Source: Mycolicibacterium celeriflavum (GTDB lineage: Bacteria > Actinomycetota > Actinomycetes > Mycobacteriales > Mycobacteriaceae). Taken from it: a stretch of 64,000 nt of DNA. This document shows, one piece after another, positions 46,196 to 55,042 of this stretch. Within the stretch, counting starts at the first letter, position 1, and every line of letters starts with the position of its first letter. Location of the stretch: assembly GCF_010731795.1 (NCBI RefSeq), contig NZ_AP022591.1, positions 558,001 to 622,000 of the forward strand, given 5' to 3'. Position numbers and translations under genes: made by a program. Below the pieces are notes generated by a model, which was given only the letters and a program-made list of their open reading frames with translations, searched no databases and was not told where the DNA came from.

Positions 46196-46886
46196 CCGTC
46201 AGGTGCTCGCCGAAGAATGAGAACACGCGATTCCAGGCGTCGTTGGTGGCGGCCTCGTTGTAGCCGAAGCCGGTGATCCGCAGCAGCGGTTGGGCGGGCA
46301 GCTTGTTGGCGAAGCTGTGCCCGGCATCCTGATAGACCTTGATGTCTGCAGGGATGCCTTTGTCTTGCAGAACTTTTCGGAGCTTGTCTGCGGCTCCGAT
46401 GCCCGCCGGGTCTCGCCGGCCGAAGCTGGCGACGATCGGGCACGCGCCGGTCAGCGTCTTGTCCAACGGGCGGGGCAGCGGCGTGCCGTAGAACGGTGCC
46501 GAAGCGCCGAACCCCTTCGGCGACATCACCAAGGCGAACTGTCCGCCCATGCAGAACCCCGCGATCCCCACGGCGCCCGTGCACTGCGGCATCGCGAGCA
46601 CGTGATCGCGTGCGGCCAACACATCGTCGAGAGCGCGGCCGCGCTTGGTGAGCAACTCGCGAAAGACCCGCGTGATGCAGCGCGCCCGCCCGCCGCGCGA
46701 GTACAGATTCGGCGAGATCGCGAGAAAGCCCGCAGCGGCCACTCGCGCCGAGATCGCCTCGTTGTCCGGGCGGTAGCCGATCGCGTCGTGCACCACCACG
46801 ACCGCAGGCCACGGCCCCTGGCCGTCCGGGACACCGAGCAACGCGTCGATCGGGCCGTCCGGGGTGTCGATCTTGATCGTCGTCAC
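46179..46886 (-). CDS. Dienelactone hydrolase family protein (Rv2054-like)
   Basis: A 235-residue alpha/beta hydrolase of the DLH family. The nucleophile is Cys112 in GFCMGG, with Asp in GRRDPAG and His in DAGHSFANK completing the triad. Substrate unknown. It precedes, divergently, the fxsA-amidohydrolase-lnt-ppm1 unit, matching Rv2054 in M. tuberculosis. The GTG start at 46886 is supported by TAGATT (46893-46898) ending 6 nt before it, a leaderless arrangement. Confidence 0.87.
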   Translation of the reverse strand: MTTIKIDTPDGPIDALLGVPDGQGPWPAVVVVHDAIGYRPDNEAISARVAAAGFLAISPNLYSRGGRARCITRVFRELLTKRGRALDDVLAARDHVLAMPQCTGAVGIAGFCMGGQFALVMSPKGFGASAPFYGTPLPRPLDKTLTGACPIVASFGRRDPAGIGAADKLRKVLQDKGIPADIKVYQDAGHSFANKLPAQPLLRITGFGYNEAATNDAWNRVFSFFGEHLTATPRA

Positions 46887-46933
46887 GTGGTCAATCTACG
46901 GAACCGAACGGGTCGTCCGGACGTTTACCGCGT

Positions 46934-47446
46934 ATGGCAATTCGGCTGTTCCTGCTCTACGTGGTCATCGAGATCGCGGTCGTGGCGGCCCTGGTGTCGA
47001 CGATCGGCGTCGGTTGGACGCTGCTGCTGTTGCTCGCGACGTTCGTGGTCGGCTTCGTCCTGGCCGGATCGCAGGTGAGGCGTCATCTCGGCCGGCTGCG
47101 AAGGGGTCTTACCCCGGCGAACCTGCACGGAGCCGCCGCCGACAGCGTGCTGGTCGCGCTCGGCACGGTGCTCGTCGTGATCCCGGGTTTGGCCAGTTCG
47201 GTGGCCGGTGCGCTGTTGCTGTTGCCGCCGACGCGCGCGGCGGCCCGCCCACTGCTGACCGCGCTCGCTGCGCGCCGGATGCCGCTGATCACCGCTAGTG
47301 TCGCGGGCTACGGGGCGGCCAGGACGCGGCGGGACTACATCGACGGCGAGGTTGTCGATGTCGTCGACGTCGAACCGCCCGCGGTGGAGGGCGCGCCCCG
47401 CACCGCCTCGCACCGCGCCGACGAGGGGCGTGAGAACCTCCCGTAG
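46934..47446 (+). CDS. fxsA: FxsA family membrane protein
   Basis: A 170-residue membrane protein with about three helices: RLFLLYVVIEIAVVAALVST, WTLLLLLATFVVGFVLAGSQ and VLVALGTVLVVIPGLASSVA, followed by a polar cytoplasmic tail. LVVIPGLASSVAGALLLLPP matches the FxsA signature. The molecular role is not established; E. coli FxsA can suppress exclusion of phage T7 by the F plasmid. The next gene's GTG follows its stop directly, so it heads the unit fxsA-amidohydrolase-lnt-ppm1. Confidence 0.85.
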   Translation: MAIRLFLLYVVIEIAVVAALVSTIGVGWTLLLLLATFVVGFVLAGSQVRRHLGRLRRGLTPANLHGAAADSVLVALGTVLVVIPGLASSVAGALLLLPPTRAAARPLLTALAARRMPLITASVAGYGAARTRRDYIDGEVVDVVDVEPPAVEGAPRTASHRADEGRENLP

Positions 47447-49033
47447 GTGACAACCCTTCTGCTCAACGGGCGGGTGTACAGCCCCGCCATGCCCGACGCC
47501 ACGGCACTCGCCGTCCGCGACGGTGTGATCGCATGGCTGGGCAGCGATGACGTGGGCCGCAATCAATTCCCCGACGCGCAGGTCGTCGACCTCGGCGGCG
47601 CATTCGTCGCGCCGGCCTTCGTCGACAGCCACATCCACCTCACCGCCACCGGTCTTGCCCTGTCCGGGCTCGACCTGCGGCCCGCCACCTCGCTGCGGCA
47701 CTGCTTGCAACTGCTCGGCGACTACGCCCGCGCCCATCCGGACGACTCGATCTGGGCACACGGGTGGGACGAGTCGAACTGGCCCGAGTCCATCCCGCCC
47801 GGCACCGACGACGTCGACGCGGTCGTCGGTGACCGGCCGGCCTACCTGGCGCGGGTCGACGTCCACTCGGCCACGGCGTCCACCGCGCTGCGCCGGTTGG
47901 CGCCGCGCTTGCCCGAGACCTCCGGCTTCACCCCGCAAGGACCGCTGACCGGCGACGCGCACCATCTGGTCCGCGCCGCCGCACGAGCCCGGCTGACCCC
48001 GGCGCAGCGCGCCCACGCGCGATCGGCGGCGCTGAACGCGGCGGCGGCGGCGGGCATCGTCGCCGTGCACGAATGCGCCGGACCGGACATCGGCGGCCTC
48101 GACGACTGGGACGAGATCCGCGCCCTCGACCACGGCGTCGAGATCGTCGGGTACTGGGGCGAAGCGGTCACCACGGCCGGTCAGGCGCGCGAGCTGATCG
48201 AGCGCACCGGTGCCCGGGGACTGGCGGGCGACCTCTTCGTCGACGGGGCGCTCGGGTCGCGCACGGCCTGGCTGCAGGGGCCGTACGCCGACGCGCCCGA
48301 CTGCGTGGGCAACACCTATCTGGACCGGGAGGCCATCGCGGCTCACCTGCACGCCTGTACGGAGGCGGGCATCACGGCGGGCTTCCACGTGATCGGCGAC
48401 GCGGCGGTCGCCGCGGTGGTCGAGGCGTTCGAGTCCGTCGTCGCGACGTTCGGCGCTCCCGCGCTCGCCCGCTGCGGGCACCGGCTCGAGCATCTGGAGA
48501 TGATCACCGAAGAACAGGCCCGGAGGCTCGGCGCGTGGGGCGTGCTCGCCAGCATGCAGCCGAACTTCGATGAGCTCTGGGGCGGCGAAACCGGTATGTA
48601 CGCCCAGCGGCTCGGCGCCGACCGCGCCCGATCGTTGAACCCGTTCGCGCTGTTAGCATCTCAAGGCGTGCCACTTGCATTCGGCTCGGACAGCCCGGTC
48701 ACCGGCATGGACCCGTGGGCGACGGTGCGCGCAGCGGCGCGTCACCGGACGCCGGGCAGTGCGTTGTCGCCGCGGGCGGCGTTCGCGGCGCTCACTCGCG
48801 GTGCCTGGCGCGCCGCCGGGGTGCGGGACGGGGTAACCGGCACCCTCGTTCCCGGCGCGCCGGCGTCGTATGCGATTTGGGAGGCCGACGAACTCGAGGT
48901 GAGCGCCCCGGCCGACGCGGTGCAGCGCTGGTCAACCGACCAGCGGTCGCGTGTGCCACCGCTGCCGCGGCTCGACGGCCCGTCGCCGCGATGCCGGCAG
49001 ACGGTCCACCGGGGTGTCGTCCTCCATGGTTGA
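47447..49033 (+). CDS. Amidohydrolase family 3 protein (YtcJ-like)
   Basis: A 528-residue metal-dependent hydrolase. The first metal-binding pair is His62 and His64 in FVDSHIHL. Further family features are [20 protein letters not shown], the [15 protein letters not shown] block with His, [12 protein letters not shown], and a late Asp in [15 protein letters not shown]. It occupies the place of Rv2052c between fxsA and the lnt/ppm1 genes. Substrate unknown. The GTG start directly abuts the fxsA stop; the last 8 nt overlap lnt. Confidence 0.85.
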   Translation: MTTLLLNGRVYSPAMPDATALAVRDGVIAWLGSDDVGRNQFPDAQVVDLGGAFVAPAFVDSHIHLTATGLALSGLDLRPATSLRHCLQLLGDYARAHPDDSIWAHGWDESNWPESIPPGTDDVDAVVGDRPAYLARVDVHSATASTALRRLAPRLPETSGFTPQGPLTGDAHHLVRAAARARLTPAQRAHARSAALNAAAAAGIVAVHECAGPDIGGLDDWDEIRALDHGVEIVGYWGEAVTTAGQARELIERTGARGLAGDLFVDGALGSRTAWLQGPYADAPDCVGNTYLDREAIAAHLHACTEAGITAGFHVIGDAAVAAVVEAFESVVATFGAPALARCGHRLEHLEMITEEQARRLGAWGVLASMQPNFDELWGGETGMYAQRLGADRARSLNPFALLASQGVPLAFGSDSPVTGMDPWATVRAAARHRTPGSALSPRAAFAALTRGAWRAAGVRDGVTGTLVPGAPASYAIWEADELEVSAPADAVQRWSTDQRSRVPPLPRLDGPSPRCRQTVHRGVVLHG

Positions 49034-50666
49034 AAACGATTCCAGGGCAAGACGGTTCGGTCGGGCCGTGGTGGACCGGCTCCCGCAGCTCGGTGTGGCG
49101 ATCGTTGCGGGCCTGCTGTTGTGCCTGAGCTTCCCGCCGTTCGGCTGGTGGTATCTGGGTTTCGTCGCATTTGCGCTGCTGGCCTGGGTGCTGACCCGCG
49201 AAACCACAACGGTGCGTGGCGGTTTCGGGTACGGCTTTTTGTTCGGCGCGGCGTTCTACCTGCCGCTACTGCCGTGGGTCGGTGCGTTCGTCGGCCCGTT
49301 ACCGTGGATCGGATTGTCGCTCGTGGAGGCGCTGTTTCCCGCGCTGTTCGGCGCCGCCGCGGTAGCAGTGCGCAGGTTGCCTGGCTGGCCGCTGTGGTTC
49401 GCCGGGCTGTGGGCGGCACAGGAGTGGCTCAAGTCGACGGTGCCGTTCGGTGGGTTCCCCTGGGGCGTCGTCGCCTACGGCCAGACCGAGAGCCCGCTGC
49501 GTTCGATCGCACAACTGGGCGGACCGCCGCTGCTGTCCTTCGCCGTCGTGCTCGTCGGGTTCGCCTTGGCGGCAATGGTTCTCGAGGTGGTGCAGTGGTG
49601 GCGGCGGGACACCGGGCGCAACGCAGCGCCGCCCGCCGTGGTGGTGCCGGGCGTGTGCATCAGCGTGGTGCTGTTGGTCACCGCGCTGACGTGGCCGCAC
49701 GTTCGTCAGTCCGGCGCCGGCGCCGGCGACCACCAGTCGATCACCGTCGCGGTCGTGCAGGGCAACGTGCCGCGACTCGGGTTGGACTTCAACGCCCAGC
49801 GGCGCGCCGTGCTCGACAACCACGTGCGCGAGACGATGCGACTGGCCGAGGACGTGCGTGCCGGGCGGGCGCCCCGGCCGCTGTTCGTCGTCTGGCCGGA
49901 GAACTCCTCAGACATCGACCCGTTGGCGAACCCCGATGCGCGCGAACTGATCTCCGACGCCGCGGCGGCGATCGACGCGCCGATCCTGGTCGGTGCAGTG
50001 GTCGAGGCCCCCGGCGCCACCCGTGAAAATCCCACCTCGACGAACTCGGTGATCGTGTGGAATCCGGGCACCGGGCCCGTTGAGCGTCACGACAAACAGA
50101 TCGTGCAACCCTTCGGCGAGTATCTGCCGTGGCGCGGTTTCTTCCGCCATTTCTCGGAACATGCGGATCGCGCCGGGTACTTCATTCCGGGCGACGGCAC
50201 CGGGGTGGTGCACGCCGCTGGTGTGCCGGTGGGGGTGACCACCTGCTGGGAGGTGATCTTCGACCGGGCGCCCCGCGAGGCGGTGCGCAACGGCGCGCAA
50301 CTGCTCGTGGTGCCCAGCAACAACGCGACCTTCACCGAGTCGATGAGCGAGCAGCAACTCGCGTTCGCCCGCTTACGCGCGATCGAACACGACCGCTACG
50401 TCGTGGTGGCGGGAACGACGGGCATCAGCGCGTTCATCGCCCCGGATGGACGGGAACTGGCCCGCACCGCGTTCTACGAACCGGCGTACCTCGACCGCGC
50501 GGTGAGGCTGAAAACGCAGCTCACGGCGGCAACCCGATGGGGTCCCCTGGTGGAAGGGCTGCTCATCGCCGTCGGCGTCGGCAGTCTGCTCGCCGCGATG
50601 CTGCACAATGGGGGCTTTGTGCGTCGTCGACTGAGCGGCGACAACAAAGGTAGAGGAGCTACATGA
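49026..50666 (+). CDS. lnt: Apolipoprotein N-acyltransferase Lnt (Ppm2-type)
   Basis: This integral membrane enzyme adds the third acyl chain to the N-terminal Cys of lipoproteins. The 546 residues have about seven helices, the first from [20 protein letters not shown]. The nitrilase domain carries the triad Glu292 (VVWPENSSD), Lys357 ([15 protein letters not shown]) and Cys407 ([11 protein letters not shown]). In M. tuberculosis this domain is fused to the mannosyltransferase Ppm1; here the two are separate, overlapping genes, as in M. smegmatis. ATG start at 49026. Confidence 0.95.
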   Translation: MVENDSRARRFGRAVVDRLPQLGVAIVAGLLLCLSFPPFGWWYLGFVAFALLAWVLTRETTTVRGGFGYGFLFGAAFYLPLLPWVGAFVGPLPWIGLSLVEALFPALFGAAAVAVRRLPGWPLWFAGLWAAQEWLKSTVPFGGFPWGVVAYGQTESPLRSIAQLGGPPLLSFAVVLVGFALAAMVLEVVQWWRRDTGRNAAPPAVVVPGVCISVVLLVTALTWPHVRQSGAGAGDHQSITVAVVQGNVPRLGLDFNAQRRAVLDNHVRETMRLAEDVRAGRAPRPLFVVWPENSSDIDPLANPDARELISDAAAAIDAPILVGAVVEAPGATRENPTSTNSVIVWNPGTGPVERHDKQIVQPFGEYLPWRGFFRHFSEHADRAGYFIPGDGTGVVHAAGVPVGVTTCWEVIFDRAPREAVRNGAQLLVVPSNNATFTESMSEQQLAFARLRAIEHDRYVVVAGTTGISAFIAPDGRELARTAFYEPAYLDRAVRLKTQLTAATRWGPLVEGLLIAVGVGSLLAAMLHNGGFVRRRLSGDNKGRGAT

Positions 50667-51439
50667 CGACGGGCCGGGTCCCGGGGGAAAGCCCAAGCCA
50701 GCGCACGCTGGTCATCATCCCCACCTACAACGAGCGGGAGAACCTGCCGTTGATCGTCGGTCGCGTTCAGCAGGCGCGCCCAGAAGTCCACGTCCTGATC
50801 GTCGACGACGGCAGTCCCGACGGCACCGGCGCGTTGGCCGACGAGCTGGCGCTCGCCGACCCGGACCGCATCCACGTCATGCACCGCACCGCCAAGGGCG
50901 GCCTCGGCGCGGCCTATCTGGCCGGGTTCGCGTGGGGATTGAGCCGTGAGTACGCCGTGCTCGTCGAGATGGACGCGGACGGCAGTCATCCGCCCGAGCA
51001 GCTGTACCGGTTGCTCGACGCCGTCGACGCCGGCGCCGACCTGGTAATCGGCTCGCGCTACGTGCCCGGGGGCGAGGTGCGCAACTGGCCGCGCCGACGC
51101 TTGGTGCTGTCGCGGACCGCCAACGGCTACTCCCGCATCCTGCTCGGCGTGGACATCCACGACATCACCGCCGGCTACCGCGCCTACCGTCGCGAGGTCC
51201 TGGAGAAGATCGACCTGAGCGCGGTCGATTCGAAGGGGTACTGCTTCCAGATCGATCTGACCTGGCGCACGATCAACAACGGGTTCGTCGTCGTCGAGGT
51301 GCCGATCACCTTCACCGAACGTGAATTCGGTCAGTCCAAGATGAGCGGGTCCAACATCCGCGAAGCCCTGTTCAAGGTGGCGGAGTGGGGCATCCGCGGC
51401 CGCTTCAACCGCGCCCGCGGGGTCGGCGTCACACGCTGA
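50663..51439 (+). CDS. ppm1: Polyprenol monophosphomannose synthase Ppm1
   Basis: This 258-residue GT2 glycosyltransferase transfers mannose from GDP-mannose to polyprenyl phosphate, the donor for lipomannan, lipoarabinomannan and protein mannosylation. The N-terminus has [16 protein letters not shown] and [23 protein letters not shown] contains the metal-binding DxD, and [13 protein letters not shown] is the conserved C-terminal block. It has no membrane domain of its own; coupling to Lnt (ATGA overlap) may give membrane association. Confidence 0.95.
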   Translation: MTTGRVPGESPSQRTLVIIPTYNERENLPLIVGRVQQARPEVHVLIVDDGSPDGTGALADELALADPDRIHVMHRTAKGGLGAAYLAGFAWGLSREYAVLVEMDADGSHPPEQLYRLLDAVDAGADLVIGSRYVPGGEVRNWPRRRLVLSRTANGYSRILLGVDIHDITAGYRAYRREVLEKIDLSAVDSKGYCFQIDLTWRTINNGFVVVEVPITFTEREFGQSKMSGSNIREALFKVAEWGIRGRFNRARGVGVTR

Positions 51440-51443
51440 GCGC

Positions 51444-51779
51444 TTAGCCTCGCCGGCGGGCCTTGATGATGTCGAGGCGCTCTTTGAGAAGCTCCTCGAG
51501 CTCCTCGACCGACCGGCGCTCGAGCAGCATGTCCCAGTGCGTGCGCGGCGGCTTGGTCTTCTTCGGCTCGGGGGCGTCACCCTCGATGAGGGTGCCCTCC
51601 ATGCCGTTGCGGCACAGCCAGGTGTGGGGAATCTCGGCGTCGTCGGCGAACGGGACGTCGAACTCCTCACCGTTGTCGGTGCGGTAGCGCGCGACCTGAC
51701 GCGGCGCCAAGTCGTGGTTGCGGTCGGTCTCGTAGCTCACGGCTCCGAGGCGACTTCCCCTCAAGACACGATCAGCCAT
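51444..51779 (-). CDS. rbpA: RNA polymerase-binding protein RbpA
   Basis: A 111-residue essential actinobacterial transcription factor that binds sigma-A/sigma-B and stabilises the open promoter complex. The N-terminal tail ADRVLRGSRLGAVSYETDR, the core RYRTDNGEEFDVPFADDAEI with CRNG, and the C-terminal sigma-interacting segment RTHWDMLLERRSVEELEELL match the family. The ATG at 51779 is chosen, with GAGGAG about 9 nt upstream; a TTG two codons earlier is less likely. It converges with ppm1. Confidence 0.95.
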   Translation of the reverse strand: MADRVLRGSRLGAVSYETDRNHDLAPRQVARYRTDNGEEFDVPFADDAEIPHTWLCRNGMEGTLIEGDAPEPKKTKPPRTHWDMLLERRSVEELEELLKERLDIIKARRRG

Positions 51780-51891
51780 CGTCAAACACTCCTCGATCAG
51801 CGCGTAAAGATTCGGTCAAACAACGCAGCAACACGCTGTGAAGTTCCCGACTCGACCGTCCATGCTACCGGGAATCGCCGGAGCCGCGGTT

Positions 51892-51904
51892 TACAGTCAC
51901 GGCC
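51892..51904 (+). promoter_or_regulatory. Leaderless promoter of the 51905 gene (-10 TACAGT)
   Basis: TACAGT (51892-51897), 7-nt spacer, then the GTG at 51905. Confidence 0.5.
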
Positions 51905-52246
51905 GTGGCACCCGGGATCAAGAAGCGTCTACGCCCCCAATCATGTCGCTGGTGCGGCCGTGTGGTCGACGACGTGGGGCTGGGCAGGCGCCGACAGTAC
52001 TGCAGGCAGTCCTGCCGGCAACGCGCGTACGAGCAGCGCAGCCTGATCAAGGGCACCTCGCTGGCCCCCGATGCGGTCGTCCTCAGCCCCGAGGAGGCCG
52101 CCGAGCTCTCCGACCGGGTCTACCAGGTCAGATGCGCCGCCGAAGACGTTGCGACGGCGATCGAGGAAGGCGCCGACACCGGCGAATTGCGGGAACTGTG
52201 CGACGCGCTGATGCAGGCTGCGAAGGCCGCCGACGGTTGGCGATGA
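51905..52246 (+). CDS. Small protein with putative Cys zinc knuckle
   Basis: A 113-residue basic-then-acidic protein. The N-terminus has CRWCGR and, about 18 residues on, YCRQSCRQRAYEQRS, four cysteines in a C-x2-C ... C-x3-C arrangement that could hold one zinc. The remainder is helical and acidic (SPEEAAELSDRVYQ, GADTGELRELCDALM). The pattern is that of small zinc-ribbon-like DNA- or RNA-binding proteins; I do not know a named family. It lies where M. tuberculosis has genes leading to pks12, which is absent here. Confidence 0.65.
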   Translation: MAPGIKKRLRPQSCRWCGRVVDDVGLGRRRQYCRQSCRQRAYEQRSLIKGTSLAPDAVVLSPEEAAELSDRVYQVRCAAEDVATAIEEGADTGELRELCDALMQAAKAADGWR

Positions 52247-52341
52247 CGCACCGGCCTCCCCGGTAGTCCACTGCGCCCTCGGACTGCAGGCTCGCTGGCT
52301 TGTCGCTACGATGAGCAGCAAACAAAAGGGGAAAGCAAGAA

Positions 52342-52719
52342 GTGAAACACCTCACCGTCGCCGGAGGACTCGTAGCCGCAGCGCTCGTCACCGCAGCGCC
52401 GGCACCCGCCGACACCGGCGAAGTCAGTTGCTCACCGTGCGCACACACAACCGGCGGCAACAGCTACACCGGGCAACTCGTCGAGGGCTGGACCGAAGCC
52501 CCCGGCAAGATGGTCCAGGGCTGGGCGGAGGCGCCCGGCAAACTGGTTCAGGGTTGGGCGGAGGCGCCCGGCAAACTGGTTCAGGGCTGGGCGGAGGCGC
52601 CCGGAAAGCTCGTTCAGGGCTGGTCGGAAATCCCGAGCAAGTTGGGGCCGCAGAGTTGGGCGGGCAACACCGATGACGCGGGCACCGACGAAGGCGGCGA
52701 AGCAGGGTCGGAAGAATGA
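52342..52719 (+). CDS. Secreted protein with five GW(A)EAPGKLVQ repeats
   Basis: This 125-residue protein starts with a signal peptide (KHLTVAGGLVAAALVTAAPA, probable cleavage after APA near residue 22). A short CSPC segment follows, then five tandem 11-residue repeats of the type GWAEAPGKLVQ (about residues 49-103), and an acidic, Gly-rich tail. The repeats end in a diverged unit, GWSEIPSKLGP. The GTG start is preceded by a purine-rich AGGGGAAAG. I recognise no family; regular Trp spacing suggests a surface- or wall-binding helical rod. Confidence 0.7.
   Translation: MKHLTVAGGLVAAALVTAAPAPADTGEVSCSPCAHTTGGNSYTGQLVEGWTEAPGKMVQGWAEAPGKLVQGWAEAPGKLVQGWAEAPGKLVQGWSEIPSKLGPQSWAGNTDDAGTDEGGEAGSEE
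52486..52650 (+). repeat. Five 33-nt tandem repeats within the secreted protein gene
   Basis: Units start at 52486, 52519, 52552, 52585 and 52618, all beginning GG(C/T)TGG. Units 2 to 4 are nearly identical in DNA, units 1 and 5 have diverged. The period is exactly 11 codons, so copy-number change keeps the frame. Confidence 0.9.
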
Positions 52720-52743
52720 CCCGCTACCGGATGGCGACACGGG

Positions 52744-53427
52744 TCAGCAGCTGAACTTCTCGCCCGTCTGCGGCGGCGCGGTGACCGGCTGCAGGCACCC
52801 GAACGGTTCGATGCCGGCGTCGCTGAACTTCACCGCCGACCGGTTCGCGTAATTGACGCAGAACAGCCCGACGGAATCGGCGCGGCAGCGGTAGTCGCCG
52901 AACGCCAAGGTCTGGCCGTACGGCAGCTCGGGACCGTCACCGACGGTGAACCGGCCGGGATCGCCGTGCACGGACCCGACTGTCAGGTTGCTGCCGTCGT
53001 AGTCGACCCAGCCGCCTTTCCACTCGCCGTAGGCGTTCGCCGGGCGCGGCGGCGGGTCGAGCAGGTCCACCAGACAGGCCAGGGCGCCGTCGCTGTAGTC
53101 GGCGTCGGTCATGCAGCTGGTCTTGCCGGACGGCGTCGTGAACGCGACGTCGTCGCCGAGCTGTGTGGTCTGGCCGTCGCGGGTGGCCGTGTGGTAGCGC
53201 GCGTCATCAGCGGGCTCGCCCGCCTCGATCCAGGCGATCACGGCGTTGAGCGGCGCGCCCGGTGCGGGCGGGGCGACGGGTTTGGTGGTGCTCGGCGTGG
53301 TCGTGGTGGCAGAGGGCGAACTCGCCGAGGGGTCCGGCGGAATCGGCTCGATTCGTTCGGCCTGCCCGCCGGTTGTCGAGGAACATCCTGCTACCAGCAC
53401 ACACGCGATCAGCACAGCCATTCGCAT
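52744..53427 (-). CDS. lppI: Lipoprotein LppI
   Basis: A 227-residue lipoprotein with lipobox VAGC (Cys15) and a Ser/Thr/Pro-rich linker to about residue 55. The globular domain contains ALACLVDLLDPPPRP, GEWKGGWVDYDGS and TLAFGDYRCRADSVGLFCVNY, with several likely disulfide cysteines, and ends FSC. The match to M. tuberculosis LppI (Rv2046) is supported by its divergent neighbour lipT. The ATG at 53427 follows TAGCCT (minus strand, 53434-53439) by 6 nt. Function unknown. Confidence 0.85.
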   Translation of the reverse strand: MRMAVLIACVLVAGCSSTTGGQAERIEPIPPDPSASSPSATTTTPSTTKPVAPPAPGAPLNAVIAWIEAGEPADDARYHTATRDGQTTQLGDDVAFTTPSGKTSCMTDADYSDGALACLVDLLDPPPRPANAYGEWKGGWVDYDGSNLTVGSVHGDPGRFTVGDGPELPYGQTLAFGDYRCRADSVGLFCVNYANRSAVKFSDAGIEPFGCLQPVTAPPQTGEKFSC

Positions 53428-53433
53428 ACGGCC

Positions 53434-53498
53434 AGGCTAACGGTCCGACACGCAATCCATGACCAGGCGCGGCGGAAGACGATTGCTACCGTCGGGTG
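53434..53498. promoter_or_regulatory. Divergent leaderless promoters of lppI (-) and lipT (+)
   Basis: On the minus strand TAGCCT (53434-53439) is 6 nt from the lppI ATG. On the plus strand TACCGT (53487-53492) is 6 nt from the ATG at 53499. Both lack Shine-Dalgarno sequences. Confidence 0.5.
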
Positions 53499-55007
53499 AT
53501 GCACGAACACACCGTCCGCGCAACGATCTCCTCCGGCACGGTCGAGGGTTTCACCCGCGACGGGGTGAACCGGTGGCGAGCCATTCCCTATGCCCGCCCA
53601 CCGGTGGGTCCGCTGCGACTGCGCGCGCCCCAACCGGTGCAGCCATGGCGCGGTGTGCGGTACTGCCACGGCTACGGCAACTGCGCGCCGCAGCAACGCA
53701 TGTACACGATGCTGGCGCCCGGCAAGTACCAGCCGATGAGCGAGGACTGCCTGACGCTCAACGTGGTGAGCCCGAAGAAGCGATCGGAGTCGGCGCTGCC
53801 GGTGATGGTCTTCATCCACGGTGGCGGTTACTTCATGGGCAGTTCGGCCACGCCGATCTACGACGGTGCGGCGTTGGCACGCAATGGTTGTGTCTATGTC
53901 TCGGTCAACTACCGGTTGGGTGCGCTCGGGTGCCTGGACCTGTCGTCGTTGTCGAACAAGGACGTCACGTTCGACGACAACCTGTACCTGCGCGACCTGG
54001 TGATGGCGCTGACCTGGGTCCGCGACAACATCGCGGTGTTCGGCGGCGACCCCGACAAGGTGACGATCTTCGGTGAGAGCGCCGGTGCGCATGCCGTGGC
54101 GACATTGCTCGCCGTACCCGCGGCCAAAGGTCTGTTCGCCCAGGCGATTTCGGAGAGTCCGGCGGCGGGAATGGTCCGCACCCCGGAGGTGGCGGCCCAG
54201 TACGCGACGAGGTTCGCGGCGCTGCTCGGGGCGGGGGAGCACGACGGCGCCGACACGGTGATGGCGGCCCGCCCGGCCGCCCTGGTGAACGCGTTCGAAC
54301 GGCTCGTCAAACAGGGGCAGCGCGAGATGCTCGGCGCCTTCGCCGCGGGGCCCACCAGTGGAACCGACTATCTGCCGCTGGATCCGATCGAGGCGATGCG
54401 CAGCGGCAAGGCGCACCGGGTGCCGCTCATCGTCGGAACGAACGCCGAGGAGGCGCGGCTGTTCGGCCGCTTCCTCAAGCTGCTGCCGATGTCGGAGCCG
54501 ATGATCGAGCGGCTGCTCGCCGAAACCGAACCCGAAGAGCGCGAACGGATCACGGCGGCGTATCCGGGGTATCCGGATCAGACCGCCTGCATCCAATTCG
54601 GCAGCGACTTCGCGTTCGGCTCGGCCGCGTGGCAGATCGCCGAGGCGCACAGCCGCCATGCCCCGACCTACCTGTACCGCTACGACTACGCGCCGCGCCC
54701 GTTGCGTTGGTCGGGGCTGGGTGCCACGCACGCCACCGAACTGCTGGCCGTCTTCGACGTGTACCGCACGAAGTTCGGTCGACTGCTCACCGCGGTCGGC
54801 GATCGCCGCACCGCGCTGCGCGTCAGCAATGACGTGCAGCACCGTTGGCGCGAGTTCGCCCGCACGGGTGTACCCGGTGCCGACTGGCCCGCCTACACCA
54901 CCGCCGACCGTGCTGTGCGAGTGTTTGATCAGCGTCCACGCATTGAGTACGACCCCCATGCCGCTCGCAGGGAGGCGTGGGAAGGCTTCTCGCTGGCCGC
55001 GCGATAA
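53499..55007 (+). CDS. lipT: Type B carboxylesterase LipT
   Basis: A 502-residue carboxylesterase/lipase. The oxyanion motif is FIHGGGYFMGSS, the nucleophile Ser194 sits in FGESAGAH, and later His in GATHATELLAVFDVY completes the expected site. DCLTLNVVSP is another type B signature. It corresponds to LipT (Rv2045c), as the adjacent lppI supports. ATG 53499 is preferred to the GTG at 53496 because of the 6-nt spacing from the -10 hexamer. Natural substrate unknown. Confidence 0.9.
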   Translation: MHEHTVRATISSGTVEGFTRDGVNRWRAIPYARPPVGPLRLRAPQPVQPWRGVRYCHGYGNCAPQQRMYTMLAPGKYQPMSEDCLTLNVVSPKKRSESALPVMVFIHGGGYFMGSSATPIYDGAALARNGCVYVSVNYRLGALGCLDLSSLSNKDVTFDDNLYLRDLVMALTWVRDNIAVFGGDPDKVTIFGESAGAHAVATLLAVPAAKGLFAQAISESPAAGMVRTPEVAAQYATRFAALLGAGEHDGADTVMAARPAALVNAFERLVKQGQREMLGAFAAGPTSGTDYLPLDPIEAMRSGKAHRVPLIVGTNAEEARLFGRFLKLLPMSEPMIERLLAETEPEERERITAAYPGYPDQTACIQFGSDFAFGSAAWQIAEAHSRHAPTYLYRYDYAPRPLRWSGLGATHATELLAVFDVYRTKFGRLLTAVGDRRTALRVSNDVQHRWREFARTGVPGADWPAYTTADRAVRVFDQRPRIEYDPHAARREAWEGFSLAAR

Positions 55008-55042
55008 GAGGCCACCCGGCCCATGTCACACGGAGGTGACCA

